Assembly (NCBI RefSeq): GCF_017874425.1
Contig: NZ_JAGGLL010000024.1
Location: 1-64,000 of the forward strand
Reading direction: 5' to 3'
Length of the DNA stretch: 64,000 nt
DNA from: Clostridium punense
GTDB lineage: Bacteria; Bacillota; Clostridia; Clostridiales; Clostridiaceae
The notes under the pieces are model-generated. The model saw only the letters and a list, made by a program, of their open reading frames with translations. It was not told the DNA's origin and ran no database searches. The position numbers and the translations under genes were made by a program. Below are positions 56,856-64,000 of this stretch, one piece after another (within the stretch, counting starts at the first letter, position 1; each line of letters opens with the position of its first letter).

Positions 56856-57705
56856 TTATATAATACTTCTCTTCTTCACCCATATTATCAAGTCTTCTTT
56901 TGGATATTGGGTCAACAGTAAAGGTCTTCCCTAATAATAAATCTCCTTTGTATTTTTCATTATTTATAATTCTTCTAACTGAACCATCATTCCAATTAGT
57001 GTTCCCTTTTTTAGTTTTATATTTTAACTGTGTAAGTTCTTTTGCAATAACAAAACACCCTGCACCTTCAATGTATCTTTTAAAAATATATCTAACTATC
57101 TTTGCTTCTTCTTCATTAACTGTTATTACTTTATTCACTGTGTCATAATCATATCCTAAGCAGCCATTAAAACCTATCATTTCTCCACGCTTCATTTTCA
57201 TTTTTAATCCCATTTTTACATTGGCTGAAATAGATTCACTTTCTTGTTGAGCTAGTGAACTTAGAATAGTTAATAACATTTCTCCATTCATTGTTAAGGT
57301 ATTGATATTTTCTTTTTCAAATAGAATTGCCACATTATGTTCTTTCAATAACCTTACATATTTTAAAGTATCCAAAGTATTTCTAGCAAATCTTGAAATT
57401 GATTTAGTTATGATTAAATCAACTTTCCCGTCTATTGCATCATTTATCATTCTTTGAAATTCTACTCTTTTATCTGTTTGTGTACCACTTATCCCTTCAT
57501 CCGCATAAATATCAACAAGACTCCACTGTGGATTAGCTTCAACCATATTTCTATAATGCTCTACTTGAGAATTGTAGCTAGTTAATTGCTCTTCCGAATC
57601 AGTACTTACTCTACAGTAAGCTGCAACTCTTAATCTATCTATCACTTTTGCATTACGTCTATCAATTCTACCTTGACTTGCTTTTATTACTTTAACATCT
57701 GCCAT
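56856..57705 (-). CDS. Large serine recombinase, exon 1 (catalytic part)
   Basis: This is the N-terminal half of the integrase of the rlmD-linked element. The catalytic serine is in AAYCRVSTDSEEQ. ITKSISRFARNTLDTL follows, with Arg residues of the active site, and SLAQQESESISANVKMGL. The recombinase domain begins near NGCLGYDYDTVNKVI and NDGSVRRIINNEKYKGDL. The ATG at 57705 has AAGGAGC upstream. The reading frame enters the intron after EEEKYYI and would stop within it (…NMKSIA). Splicing joins it to exon 2. Confidence 0.9.
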
Positions 57706-57776
57706 CAAAATCGCTCCTTACAAAGTGTATTCCTATAACTTGTTAGCTTTAATTATATATCCGAACACACATTGAA

Positions 57777-57917
57777 TCAAGCATTAATAATCATAATATT
57801 ATATTTTTTCATCAACTCTATTTTAATAGTGTTATATTCTTTATCTGTAATAAGTTTAAGCCCAAGCAATTGATTTAACATAGCTAACTGAATACTATAT
57901 TTCATATTGTTATCCAT
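57777..57917 (-). CDS. Tiny SHOCT-like protein beside the recombinase
   Basis: The 46-residue protein reads NMKYSIQLAMLNQLLGLKLI then TDKEYNTIKIELMKKY. This helix pair with LxxLLxxxLITxxEY resembles a SHOCT module, and small genes of this type often sit next to large serine recombinases. GGGGAGATGG precedes the ATG. A role as directionality factor or regulator is only a guess. Confidence 0.65.
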   Translation of the reverse strand: MDNNMKYSIQLAMLNQLLGLKLITDKEYNTIKIELMKKYNIMIINA

Positions 57918-58480
57918 TAAAACCATCTCCCCTGCTACAAAAATTTTTAATACCAAACCAAAAGATTAAAAACAGACCTTTAATCCTTTGGTCTGTTATC
58001 AATAAATGGGCTAAAGGCAAGGCATTAACCTCACCTATAGCTCCTTATTTAATAAGCATTGTATTTGTCACACCTCCCCAATGCTGGGAATACTTTAAGC
58101 TACTTGTGATTAGCAAGTATCATAGGACTTTAACCTCTCCCACAATGTGGAAGCCACTCTCCATGGGATACCTAGGACTAAGTGGAAGTATCATTATTTT
58201 CCTGTGCAGATCATGGCAATCAGATTTATCAAATCTGTTTCGAGCAAAATTTATCGCTATCCTTAATAAACAAATTTCTTTATTAAATAAAATTTTGAAA
58301 TTTTATTTATAAGTGTCTTGGCGTTTTCCTCTTGTTGCTTCCAGCTTTAACTGCTGCACAGTAACGTACCTAAAGTATTGAATATTCAACTATCAAAGAA
58401 CTTGTAAAAGCATTTATAAAAAAACGCCCTCACTGTATAGCCTTGGGAGAAGATTAAATGTGACAAATTTAAAAAAGTTT
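57918..58480 (-). promoter_or_regulatory. Attenuator-like leader with mini-ORFs before the recombinase genes
   Basis: The 560 bases lie between the sigma-like gene and the SHOCT-like/recombinase genes. On the minus strand there are tiny frames with good ribosome sites: MILANHK (58123-58100, GGGAGAGG upstream) and MLIK (58059-58045, GGGGAGGTG upstream). A weaker MPCL is at 58025-58011. Then come two exclusive hairpins: ACAGACC/GGTCTGT with a T run (57996-57966, terminator) and CCAAAGGATTAAA with TTTAATCTTTTGG (57991-57958). Other stems are at 58101-58119 and 58220-58236. The plan resembles ribosome-controlled attenuation. It matches no RNA family I know. Confidence 0.5.
57958..57996 (-). terminator. 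Terminator with competing stem
   Basis: On the minus strand ACAGACC (57996-57990) pairs with GGTCTGT (57978-57972) and TTTT follows. An overlapping stem of 13 bases, CCAAAGGATTAAA with TTTAATCTTTTGG, excludes it. Confidence 0.6.
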
Positions 58481-58891
58481 TTATAAATTTTTTTCAAGCA
58501 TTGATTTTAACTTTGCCAAAGCCCTTATATGCTTTTGTCTAACAGCATCATTTTTAAGTTGAAGCTTTACTGCTATTTCATTTAAGGAAAACCCATATCT
58601 ATATCTAAGCTCTATAACCTTAAAATCTGATTCATTTAATTTCTTTAAAGCTTTATATAGGTTTGAATCACTAATAAAATCAGTAAAATCCAATAGCTCA
58701 TTAACTTCTTTTTCAATTCCTAACGCATCTTTTGCATATTCAAATTCAATTGGTACATCATACTTTTGCAAGTATTCAAGAGAAAGATTATGTCTGTAAT
58801 ACCTCCTCTCATTGTTTTCTTCTCTTTTGTCCTCCTCTTGGAGAACTTCCATAAATTCCTCATAATTTTGTTGTTTTTCTTCTTTTGACAT
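58481..58891 (-). CDS. Sigma-70-like regulator (region 4 type)
   Basis: The 136-residue protein has a Glu/Lys-rich N terminus and a C-terminal sigma region 4 helix-turn-helix: LNESDFKVIELRYRYGFSLN then EIAVKLQLKNDAVRQKHIRA. Region 2 is poorly preserved. It resembles the sigma-like orf7 protein of Tn916-type elements. The ATG at 58891 has AAAGGAGC upstream. It would regulate element genes rather than act as a full sigma factor. Confidence 0.8.
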   Translation of the reverse strand: MSKEEKQQNYEEFMEVLQEEDKREENNERRYYRHNLSLEYLQKYDVPIEFEYAKDALGIEKEVNELLDFTDFISDSNLYKALKKLNESDFKVIELRYRYGFSLNEIAVKLQLKNDAVRQKHIRALAKLKSMLEKNL

Positions 58892-58916
58892 TTTTAATTG
58901 CTCCTTTCTGCCTGAA

Positions 58917-58953
58917 CGCAAAAAGGAGCCGCACGAAAATCGTGCGACTCCTT
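58917..58953 (-). terminator. Terminator before the sigma-like gene
   Basis: On the minus strand AAGGAGTCGCACGA pairs with TCGTGCGGCTCCTT, followed by TTTGCG. Confidence 0.75.
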
Positions 58954-58992
58954 CTGGGTCAGTTTTATATTTTATTTAGGAATTTTGGGTAT

Positions 58993-59040
58993 AAAAAAGC
59001 CCTTAAATGCAATATAACTCTGCATTTAAGGACTTTTTTA
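58993..59040. terminator. Bidirectional terminator after the ArpU-like gene
   Basis: AAAAAAGCCCTTAAATGCA and its complement form an 18-bp stem with one mismatch and T runs on both strands. Confidence 0.8.
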
Positions 59041-59117
59041 ACTCCGCAATATCCTATTGTATATATCTTAACAGTATCAAAGTATAGTGTCAGTACCAAA
59101 GCTGTATCTATTTAGTC

Positions 59118-59669
59118 TCAATCTTGTGTCATATCTATAGTTTTTAAAGCTTGTACCATATTAGGAAACAAATATCCCCATAGTATTGTCCCCAATAAAT
59201 TAATAGCCTTTTTCTTTTCCCTGTAATATGTAGCTCTTGAGCAACATAAATATTCTATTACTTCATTCTCTGAATGCCTACAAGGTGTAATATAAATTTT
59301 ATATATCAATGTATAATACCGTTCTCCATTATCAGGGTAAGACTTTAGCATCAATAACGTTTTATCAATTATTTCTATTATACTTTTACTATCTTCTATA
59401 GATTGAAGTCTACTTTCTAACCTAGCTTGTGAAATATAAGGATCTACCTCTACCAAACTATATAATAATTCATCTAATCTTCTACCTGATGTTTCATAAT
59501 ATTCATCACCAATTTCTTGAATAGAATTATTAATTCGCCACAGTACCTTACTATAAAGTTGTAACAATAATTTTGTATTGTGATATATATTGGGGCTGAC
59601 TTTCCTTTCCATTAGTATTTCATTATTTACTATGTCAGTTTTACAATGTTTAATTGTTTCTAAAGCCAT
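59118..59669 (-). CDS. ArpU-like phage/element regulator
   Basis: The 183-residue protein has a C-terminal region-4-like helix-turn-helix (YLCCSRATYYREKKKAINLL) at the end of a helical body. This layout resembles ArpU/DUF1492-type late transcription regulators of phages and elements. The assignment is by layout and the HTH only. AAGGAGC lies upstream of the ATG. Its promoter is divergent from the XRE repressor gene. Confidence 0.55.
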   Translation of the reverse strand: MALETIKHCKTDIVNNEILMERKVSPNIYHNTKLLLQLYSKVLWRINNSIQEIGDEYYETSGRRLDELLYSLVEVDPYISQARLESRLQSIEDSKSIIEIIDKTLLMLKSYPDNGERYYTLIYKIYITPCRHSENEVIEYLCCSRATYYREKKKAINLLGTILWGYLFPNMVQALKTIDMTQD

Positions 59670-59871
59670 AACTCTGATGCTCCTTCCTCTATATTCTTTA
59701 ATTTTCTCTTAATATCTTAATTATTCTTAGAATATCGCTTTTGCAAAAAGAAACTTCTTGGATATATATTTAATTTATGTTTATAATTGGACAATCAAGG
59801 GTGACTTTAACAGACTGACTGTGTTTTTGTTAAAATATGTCTACAACGGATATCCGCTTTCTTAATATATA

Positions 59872-59900
59872 TTGACAGTAAAATTGTTCTAATATAAAAT
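59872..59900 (+). promoter_or_regulatory. Promoter of the XRE regulator
   Basis: TTGACA (59872-59877) and TAAAAT (59895-59900) are 17 bases apart. Confidence 0.65.
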
Positions 59901-59908
59901 TATATTAT

Positions 59909-59920
59909 GAACTTTCGTTC
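59909..59920. promoter_or_regulatory. XRE operator copy 1
   Basis: GAACTTTCGTTC is an imperfect palindrome (GAAC/GTTC) eight bases after the -10 box. Confidence 0.6.
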
Positions 59921-59967
59921 TAATTCAAAGTATAAATTAGAACTGAAATGCTGTCAATAAGTTTTCA

Positions 59968-59979
59968 GAACATTCGTTC
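59968..59979. promoter_or_regulatory. XRE operator copy 2
   Basis: GAACATTCGTTC matches copy 1 at 11 of 12 positions. It is extended to AGAACATTCGTTCT. Confidence 0.6.
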
Positions 59980-60018
59980 TTATAACAATAGCAACTTACC
60001 CATATGGAGGAAAGGAAA

Positions 60019-60471
60019 ATGAATTTTGGTAATAAAATAAAACACCTTCGTAAAAAAGCTGGTTTATCTCAAGATGATTTAGCCGCTAAACTTGGTGTTT
60101 CTCAAAAATCTATATGTAATTATGAAAACAATACTAGATTTCCAAAAGGACAAAAAGTAATTAAGGAATTAGCCGATATATTTAATGTAACAGTTGATTA
60201 CTTAATATCTGATACCGATGATACTACATCTAAAGAAACTCTTTTTATCTCTTCTACAAAAAATAAATTCGGCTATAAAGGTAAAAATGAAGCTGAAATG
60301 TTAATAGAAAGAACTGCTGCTGTATTAGCAGGTGGAGAATTATCTGAAGAAGATAAAGATGCTTTTTTTCAATCAATAACACAATTATATTTTGATTCTA
60401 AAAATAAGGCTAGAAAGAAATATGGTAAAAAAAACTCAAACTCTGAAACTGAAATATCTAATACTCCATAA
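60019..60471 (+). CDS. XRE-family repressor
   Basis: The 150-residue protein has a classic N-terminal HTH_3 (IKHLRKKAGLSQDDLAAKLG, SQKSICNYENNTRFPKG), then VTVDYLISDTD. The C-terminal half is helical and charged. The ATG at 60019 has GGAGGAAAGG upstream. It is probably the element's master repressor, acting on the paired GAAC…GTTC sites. Confidence 0.92.
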   Translation: MNFGNKIKHLRKKAGLSQDDLAAKLGVSQKSICNYENNTRFPKGQKVIKELADIFNVTVDYLISDTDDTTSKETLFISSTKNKFGYKGKNEAEMLIERTAAVLAGGELSEEDKDAFFQSITQLYFDSKNKARKKYGKKNSNSETEISNTP

Positions 60472-60521
60472 AGGAGAGATATGTGGTAAGCGATGGAACA
60501 CATACCGTACCCTAAAAAAAC

Positions 60522-60556
60522 AAGCTCCACATCAAAGATGTGAAGCTCATTTTTTT
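60522..60556. terminator. Bidirectional terminator
   Basis: AAGCTCCACATC and GATGTGAAGCT form a stem with a 3-nt loop followed by seven T, between convergent genes. Confidence 0.8.
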
Positions 60557-60833
60557 AATAGAATCCTTCTTTTGCAATTTTCTTTATGTAATTATACTGT
60601 TTTCGAATAAGGTTCTTAAATTCAGGGTCTGATAGCTCATTATATATAGCGATACCTTCTTCATAAAGACATTCATATATCAATTCACAATAATCATCAT
60701 CTTCTCGATGCATTTTTTTGTATCGTTGTTCCAGTTCATAAGGAAAATCAAGAGTATAAGCTATTCCATCAATTTCCCCGCTAAGAAACTCCTTCGTCAT
60801 ATTCATCATGTAGTCAATATTAGGCTGACTCAC
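60555..60833 (-). CDS. Hypothetical acidic protein
   Basis: The 92-residue protein starts with GTG at 60833, with AGGAGG nine bases upstream. It is acidic and aromatic: SGEIDGIAYTLDFPYELEQR and a CELIYECLYEEG helix. It faintly recalls small immunity-type proteins, but I cannot assign a family. It overlaps the end of the IS66 stub by 14 bases. Confidence 0.6.
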   Translation of the reverse strand: MSQPNIDYMMNMTKEFLSGEIDGIAYTLDFPYELEQRYKKMHREDDDYCELIYECLYEEGIAIYNELSDPEFKNLIRKQYNYIKKIAKEGFY

Positions 60834-61122
60834 TGCAGTGTTCCTCCTCTTTGTTTATTTCTGTTTCTGTAGTATTTATTCTGCATTCAATCTGTACTTT
60901 ATCTGACCATGGCAAATATTCATCAAGCACAGAAGAATTTGATGCAAAATTACTATTGGGCAACCTTTGGAAGAGATATTCAAGATATTTATAAGCATCT
61001 AAATTATTGGCTGCTGCCGTATTTATAATGCTAAATACAGTAGCTGACGCTTCTGCTCCATCTGTCGAATCTGAAAACAGTGAGTTTTTTCGTGTAATCG
61101 CTACGGGTTTCACGGCAATCTC
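60820..61122 (-). pseudogene. IS66-family transposase C-terminal stub
   Basis: About 100 residues match the end of IS66 TnpC: KPVAITRKNSLFSDSTDGAE, ASATVFSIINTAAANNLDAY, KYLEYLFQRLPN and LDEYLPWSDKV. All upstream parts are missing. The homology starts just where the repeat-rich end of the RIT-like element begins, so the transposase was probably cut by that insertion. It has no start of its own. Confidence 0.8.
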
Positions 61123-61128
61123 CGATAA

Positions 61129-61233
61129 TAATCCTCACATTAGGATTACTTGCGTTATCCTCATCTTTAGAAAATCCTCAGGGTTGCATGAAAGTAGCTT
61201 AAATCAAGGTGCTTCTATATAATCCTGAGGATT
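61129..61233. repeat. Repeat-rich end of the RIT-type element
   Basis: Palindromes TAATCCT/AGGATTA (61129-61148) and AATCCTGAGGATT (61221-61233) frame direct copies of ATCCTCA at 61131, 61157 and 61174. AATCCTCAGG (61173-61182) also pairs with CCTGAGGATT (61224-61233). The pattern suggests recombinase binding sites at the element's terminus. Confidence 0.6.
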
Positions 61234-61238
61234 AATTT

Positions 61239-62276
61239 TTATCTCAAGCCATACAATTTAGCTATTTCTTTTTCATCACATGATGTCCACAAAGGTTGTT
61301 CATTTGCTTGAGCTGGTATCTGTACGGACTCAATTGCTTTTCTAAGCATTTCTATTGAAGGCTTTGCATAAACTTTAGTTGTTTCTGTAGATGAATGCCC
61401 AAGAATTCTTGATACAAGCTCAAGTTCAACACCATTTTGATAAAGATCAGTTGCCCTTGTCCGCCTAAACATGTGGGGATATACTTTTGGCGGTATTTTT
61501 GAGTATTTCACTCTTGCACTATCTGCATAATGTTTAATAAAACGCTCTACATTTCCTGAGGACATCTTATCTATGACCTCTTTGATTTTAGTAATGAATA
61601 CATACTGGTTCATATTTAAATCATCTTTATGATATATTGTCAAATATTGTTTCAGATGTTCTGCTGTTTTTTGAGTAATAGCAACAATACGTTCTTTATT
61701 CCCTTTTCCGGAGATTCTTATATAAGGATTAGCTGCCTGTAAGGAGAGGTCTTTTAATGTGAGGCATAATAATTCTTCCAATCTTATGGCAGAATCGTAA
61801 AGAAGTATCATGATAACACGGTCGCGTAATCCAATTTTTGTATTAGGGGGTTGTTGCAGGATAGCAGTCAGAGCTTCTTCAGTTAATGTTTCTTTTTCCT
61901 TTTTAGGAACTTTGCATTGTGGTATTTTAGAAATGCTTAAAGCAACTGACTGAACAGTAATATTTCTGTCAGCAGCAAACCATAAATAAGACTTTAATGC
62001 AGTAAGTCTCTGATTGCAGGTTCCAGGGCTGTTTCCATTATTCTTTAGATATATTATAAATTCTTGGATACATTTCTGATTACAGTCTTCAAATTTAAAA
62101 ACAGCAACAGATATCTGATACTTTTCATACAAGTATCGTCTAAAAATCGTTAGAGAATCTCTGTATGATTTGATAGTTTTAGGACTTCTTCCTAATTGGC
62201 GTGGCAGATATGTTTCAAGAAACTCCAAAGTCATGGAAAAAAACAAAGGTCCAGTTTGAATTACCTTATTCTTCAT
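61239..62276 (-). CDS. Tyrosine recombinase, RitC-like
   Basis: The 345-residue recombinase has an N-terminal SAM-like domain (LETYLPRQLGRSPKTIKSYR) and a catalytic domain with Arg in LLYDSAIRLEELLCL, HxxR in HMFRRTRATDLY and HSSTETTKVYAKP with His and Tyr. All key residues are present. GGAGG lies before the ATG, and the start overlaps RitB by 11 bases, showing coupled translation. Confidence 0.9.
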   Translation of the reverse strand: MKNKVIQTGPLFFSMTLEFLETYLPRQLGRSPKTIKSYRDSLTIFRRYLYEKYQISVAVFKFEDCNQKCIQEFIIYLKNNGNSPGTCNQRLTALKSYLWFAADRNITVQSVALSISKIPQCKVPKKEKETLTEEALTAILQQPPNTKIGLRDRVIMILLYDSAIRLEELLCLTLKDLSLQAANPYIRISGKGNKERIVAITQKTAEHLKQYLTIYHKDDLNMNQYVFITKIKEVIDKMSSGNVERFIKHYADSARVKYSKIPPKVYPHMFRRTRATDLYQNGVELELVSRILGHSSTETTKVYAKPSIEMLRKAIESVQIPAQANEQPLWTSCDEKEIAKLYGLR

Positions 62277-63240
62277 AAGGAACCACCTCCGGAATCACTT
62301 TATCTGACAACGAATCTTTCTGACGTATAATCTGAAATGCTTTGTCAACCTGATGGTAATAATAGAAAGTATCTTCTACACTGGAATGTCCAAGGTATCT
62401 GCTTAGGTATGGCATCATGGTATTTAGACTGATTCCCTGAAGCATCCATTCATTCATCCTGTTAACAACAAAAGTATGGCGCAATGCATGTATTGTAGGA
62501 GTTTTGTCACATGTATTTGCAAATGGAGTCATATTCCATAATTGTTTGAATTTCTTGTCCATGCTCGTTTTTCTGATAGGTTGCTCTAGTATTCTACCTG
62601 GAAAAAACCATTCTCGAATAGTTATTTCTGATGATATCCTTTTATTGTATTCCTTGCATAGTTCAGTAACGTCATCTGCCATATATACAAGCCGATCTTT
62701 ATTTCCCTTTGATTGAATGATTTTTAGAATACCATCATCGAGATCTACATCCTTTACTTTAAGATTACAGGCTTCTACCAGTCGTAAGCCACAGCAATAA
62801 TATAGTCGAAAAATAATCTGGTACTCCATGGAAAAGCGATGCCATACTTCTTTTTCAGGAAGATATGTATCTATTACATGATATAAGCTCTTTAATTCGT
62901 CTGCACTTAATATATGAGGAATAGTGGTAACTTTTGATGCCGTCTGTTGCGGTATATATGAAGTGATTCCCAGTGAATTCATATATAAAGACAATTGTCT
63001 AATGAAAGAAACTCTTTGATTACGATAATTTACTCCTTCTGTTGGTCTTTGTACAGCCCATTTCATGACTAAATCTCTTGTTATGATTGAATCACAGAAG
63101 TCATTATCTATGCAAAAATCATCAAAGGTTTTTAATATATAAGCTTCATACTCATATACAAAACCATCAGCTCTTTTTTGACATATCAATCCTTCGATAT
63201 ATTGTGCAATACTGCTACTGTAAATATATTTTATGCTCAT
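62266..63240 (-). CDS. Tyrosine recombinase, RitB-like
   Basis: The 324-residue recombinase has catalytic Arg in YYCCGLRLVEACNLKV, HALRHTFVVNRM, LGHSSVEDTFYYYHQV with His and candidate Tyr. The N-terminal domain has RPTEGVNYRNQRVSFIRQL. GGAGGG lies upstream of the ATG. Its start overlaps the RitA stop by 4 bases (ATGA). Confidence 0.9.
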   Translation of the reverse strand: MSIKYIYSSSIAQYIEGLICQKRADGFVYEYEAYILKTFDDFCIDNDFCDSIITRDLVMKWAVQRPTEGVNYRNQRVSFIRQLSLYMNSLGITSYIPQQTASKVTTIPHILSADELKSLYHVIDTYLPEKEVWHRFSMEYQIIFRLYYCCGLRLVEACNLKVKDVDLDDGILKIIQSKGNKDRLVYMADDVTELCKEYNKRISSEITIREWFFPGRILEQPIRKTSMDKKFKQLWNMTPFANTCDKTPTIHALRHTFVVNRMNEWMLQGISLNTMMPYLSRYLGHSSVEDTFYYYHQVDKAFQIIRQKDSLSDKVIPEVVPYEE

Positions 63241-64000
63241 AGCAGCATCCCTCCATTTATCTCAATACCTTTTAATGAAAGAGCACACTGCCTCATAGTA
63301 TCGCCATCAGTTGCCAGATATTTAAGGACAGTTGAATTGTTGCTATGCCCAAGCGAGTCTGCTATCGTATCAGGATTAGCCCTGCTCTTAAGCAATAAGG
63401 ATGCAAATGTTTTTCTAGTGATATGGAAGCCATTTTTTTCTTTACCTAACGCTTTGTATAATGCACGATGGCAACAACTCGTATTTAACCTGCTGTAAGG
63501 GACTCTATGACTAATAAATACATAATCTGAAGCTACGCAGGGTCTTCCATTCATGATATATTTGTATAAACTATTCCCAACTTCTACCGGCATTGGAAGC
63601 TTTAAAAACTTATCTGTTTTCTGCTGCTGTACAGATATTGTCTGCTCTTCCCATGAAATATCAGTCAGTTTCATACCTGTAATATCAGAGGCGCGCAATC
63701 CCATACGAAGCCCTATGAGAACTATTGCTGCATTTCTTAAATCCATAGGATTTTTGGCGTTAGCCTTAAAGCTGTAAACTGAAGTAATTTCTTCATCTGT
63801 AAGTATATCAACGATCTCTGTTTTTTGTGCACATTCAGTAGTTAGAGCCATTTGAAGCGTTACTGGTACATATCCTAAGTCAGCAAGGTAATCCAAAAAA
63901 CCACGTATTCTCACACTATAGGCGTTCCTTGCTTCCGCCGTTGAATGAGGATCTGAAGCATGGAATTCCTTTATGATCATTGGATTTATCATGTCACAGC
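63237..64000 (-). CDS. Tyrosine recombinase, RitA-like (5' end outside window)
   Basis: At least 254 C-terminal residues are visible and the frame is open to the window edge. Catalytic Arg lies in LRMGLRASDITGMKL, His-x-x-Arg in FHITRKTFASLL and His/Tyr in LGHSNNSTVLKYLA. The ATG at 63992 is internal to the expected N-terminal domain, so the real start lies beyond 64000. Confidence 0.88.
   Translation of the reverse strand, partial: CDMINPMIIKEFHASDPHSTAEARNAYSVRIRGFLDYLADLGYVPVTLQMALTTECAQKTEIVDILTDEEITSVYSFKANAKNPMDLRNAAIVLIGLRMGLRASDITGMKLTDISWEEQTISVQQQKTDKFLKLPMPVEVGNSLYKYIMNGRPCVASDYVFISHRVPYSRLNTSCCHRALYKALGKEKNGFHITRKTFASLLLKSRANPDTIADSLGHSNNSTVLKYLATDGDTMRQCALSLKGIEINGGMLL

Larger units (their letters stand above)
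59670..60018. other. Divergent regulatory region
   Basis: The 350 bases between the ArpU-like and XRE genes hold the XRE promoter and two operator-like palindromes, listed separately. Confidence 0.5.
55105..64000. mobile_element. Element integrated at rlmD 3' end (partial)
   Basis: The left boundary is the rlmD tail beside the recombinase. The region then holds a large serine recombinase with intron, SHOCT-like mini-gene, attenuator-like leader, sigma-like, ArpU-like and XRE genes, an IS66 stub and a RIT trio. Large serine recombinases targeting rumA/rlmD are known in integrative conjugative elements of Firmicutes. No transfer genes are in view, so ICE versus prophage cannot be decided. The right end is outside. 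Confidence 0.6.
61123..64000 (-). mobile_element. RIT-type element (three tyrosine recombinases), partial
   Basis: Three adjacent, overlapping tyrosine recombinase genes on one strand define recombinase-in-trio elements; the sizes here (over 250, 324 and 345 residues) and order fit RitA-RitB-RitC. The left end is marked by the break in the IS66 gene and by repeated ATCCTCA motifs at 61131, 61157 and 61174 with the inverse TGAGGAT at 61226. The right end is beyond the window. Confidence 0.75.

Noticed and set aside
58106-58312. 68-codon plus-strand frame in the leader before the integrase
   Set aside because: It has no good ribosome site and overlaps the minus-strand hairpins and mini-ORFs, which explain the region better.

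Overview
This window looks like a chromosomal segment of a low-GC, spore-forming Clostridium-type Firmicute. Supporting signs are AT-rich DNA, strong GGAGG ribosome binding sites, TTG/GTG starts, a complete V/A-type ATPase operon, HPr kinase, a manganese-catalase-family protein, two SpoVB/MurJ-type flippases, a flavodiiron protein, a small Spo0E-like protein and a probable in-frame selenocysteine codon. Most of 6.7-53 kb is ordinary housekeeping chromosome. Both ends are mobile DNA.

Left end (1-6.7 kb, mostly minus strand): an integrative element abuts the 3' end of a tRNA-Leu(GAG). From the tRNA outwards it carries a tyrosine integrase, a non-coding stretch with a strong promoter, two hairpins and a terminator (a probable small RNA), a large archaeo-eukaryotic-type primase with a CHC2-like zinc motif, a zinc-finger/GIY-YIG-like protein, a membrane SHOCT protein and a small serine resolvase. 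Its far end is not visible.

Core chromosome (6.7-53.3 kb): lytic transglycosylase, coaE, polA and aroC; glutaminase; tRNA-Leu(CAA); Mn-catalase; M18 aminopeptidase; hprK and a DUF896 protein; an 11-copy 7-bp tandem repeat; a Spo0E-like mini-gene; arginase; flavodiiron protein; HelD-type helicase; a CC/Se-type selenoprotein; peptide deformylase; the nine-gene V-ATPase operon, whose rotor subunit keeps all the Na+ ligands known from Enterococcus hirae NtpK; a B12/radical-SAM protein with a methyltransferase; a phospholipase-C-like protein; a sugar-dehydrogenase-like propeller; M29 aminopeptidase; two flippases; a pseudouridine synthase; M20 amidohydrolase; an IS3-family insertion; and a run of transporter, hydrolase, acetyltransferase and phosphatase genes.

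Right end (53.2-64 kb): two separate remnants of an rlmD (23S rRNA uracil methyltransferase) 3' end, at 53.23 and 55.1 kb, flank a TetR/HsmA-type locus with matched operators. The second remnant overlaps the end of a large serine recombinase gene and so marks the boundary of an integrated element that runs past the window. The recombinase gene is interrupted by an 875-nt ORF-less group II intron; exact removal restores one 566-codon frame. Behind it lie a tiny SHOCT-like gene, a leader with mini-ORFs and competing hairpins, a sigma-like gene, an ArpU-like gene and a divergent XRE repressor with paired operators, an arrangement like the regulatory end of Tn916-type elements. An IS66 transposase stub is cut by three overlapping tyrosine recombinase genes that fit a RIT (recombinase-in-trio) element, with repeated ATCCTCA motifs at its end.
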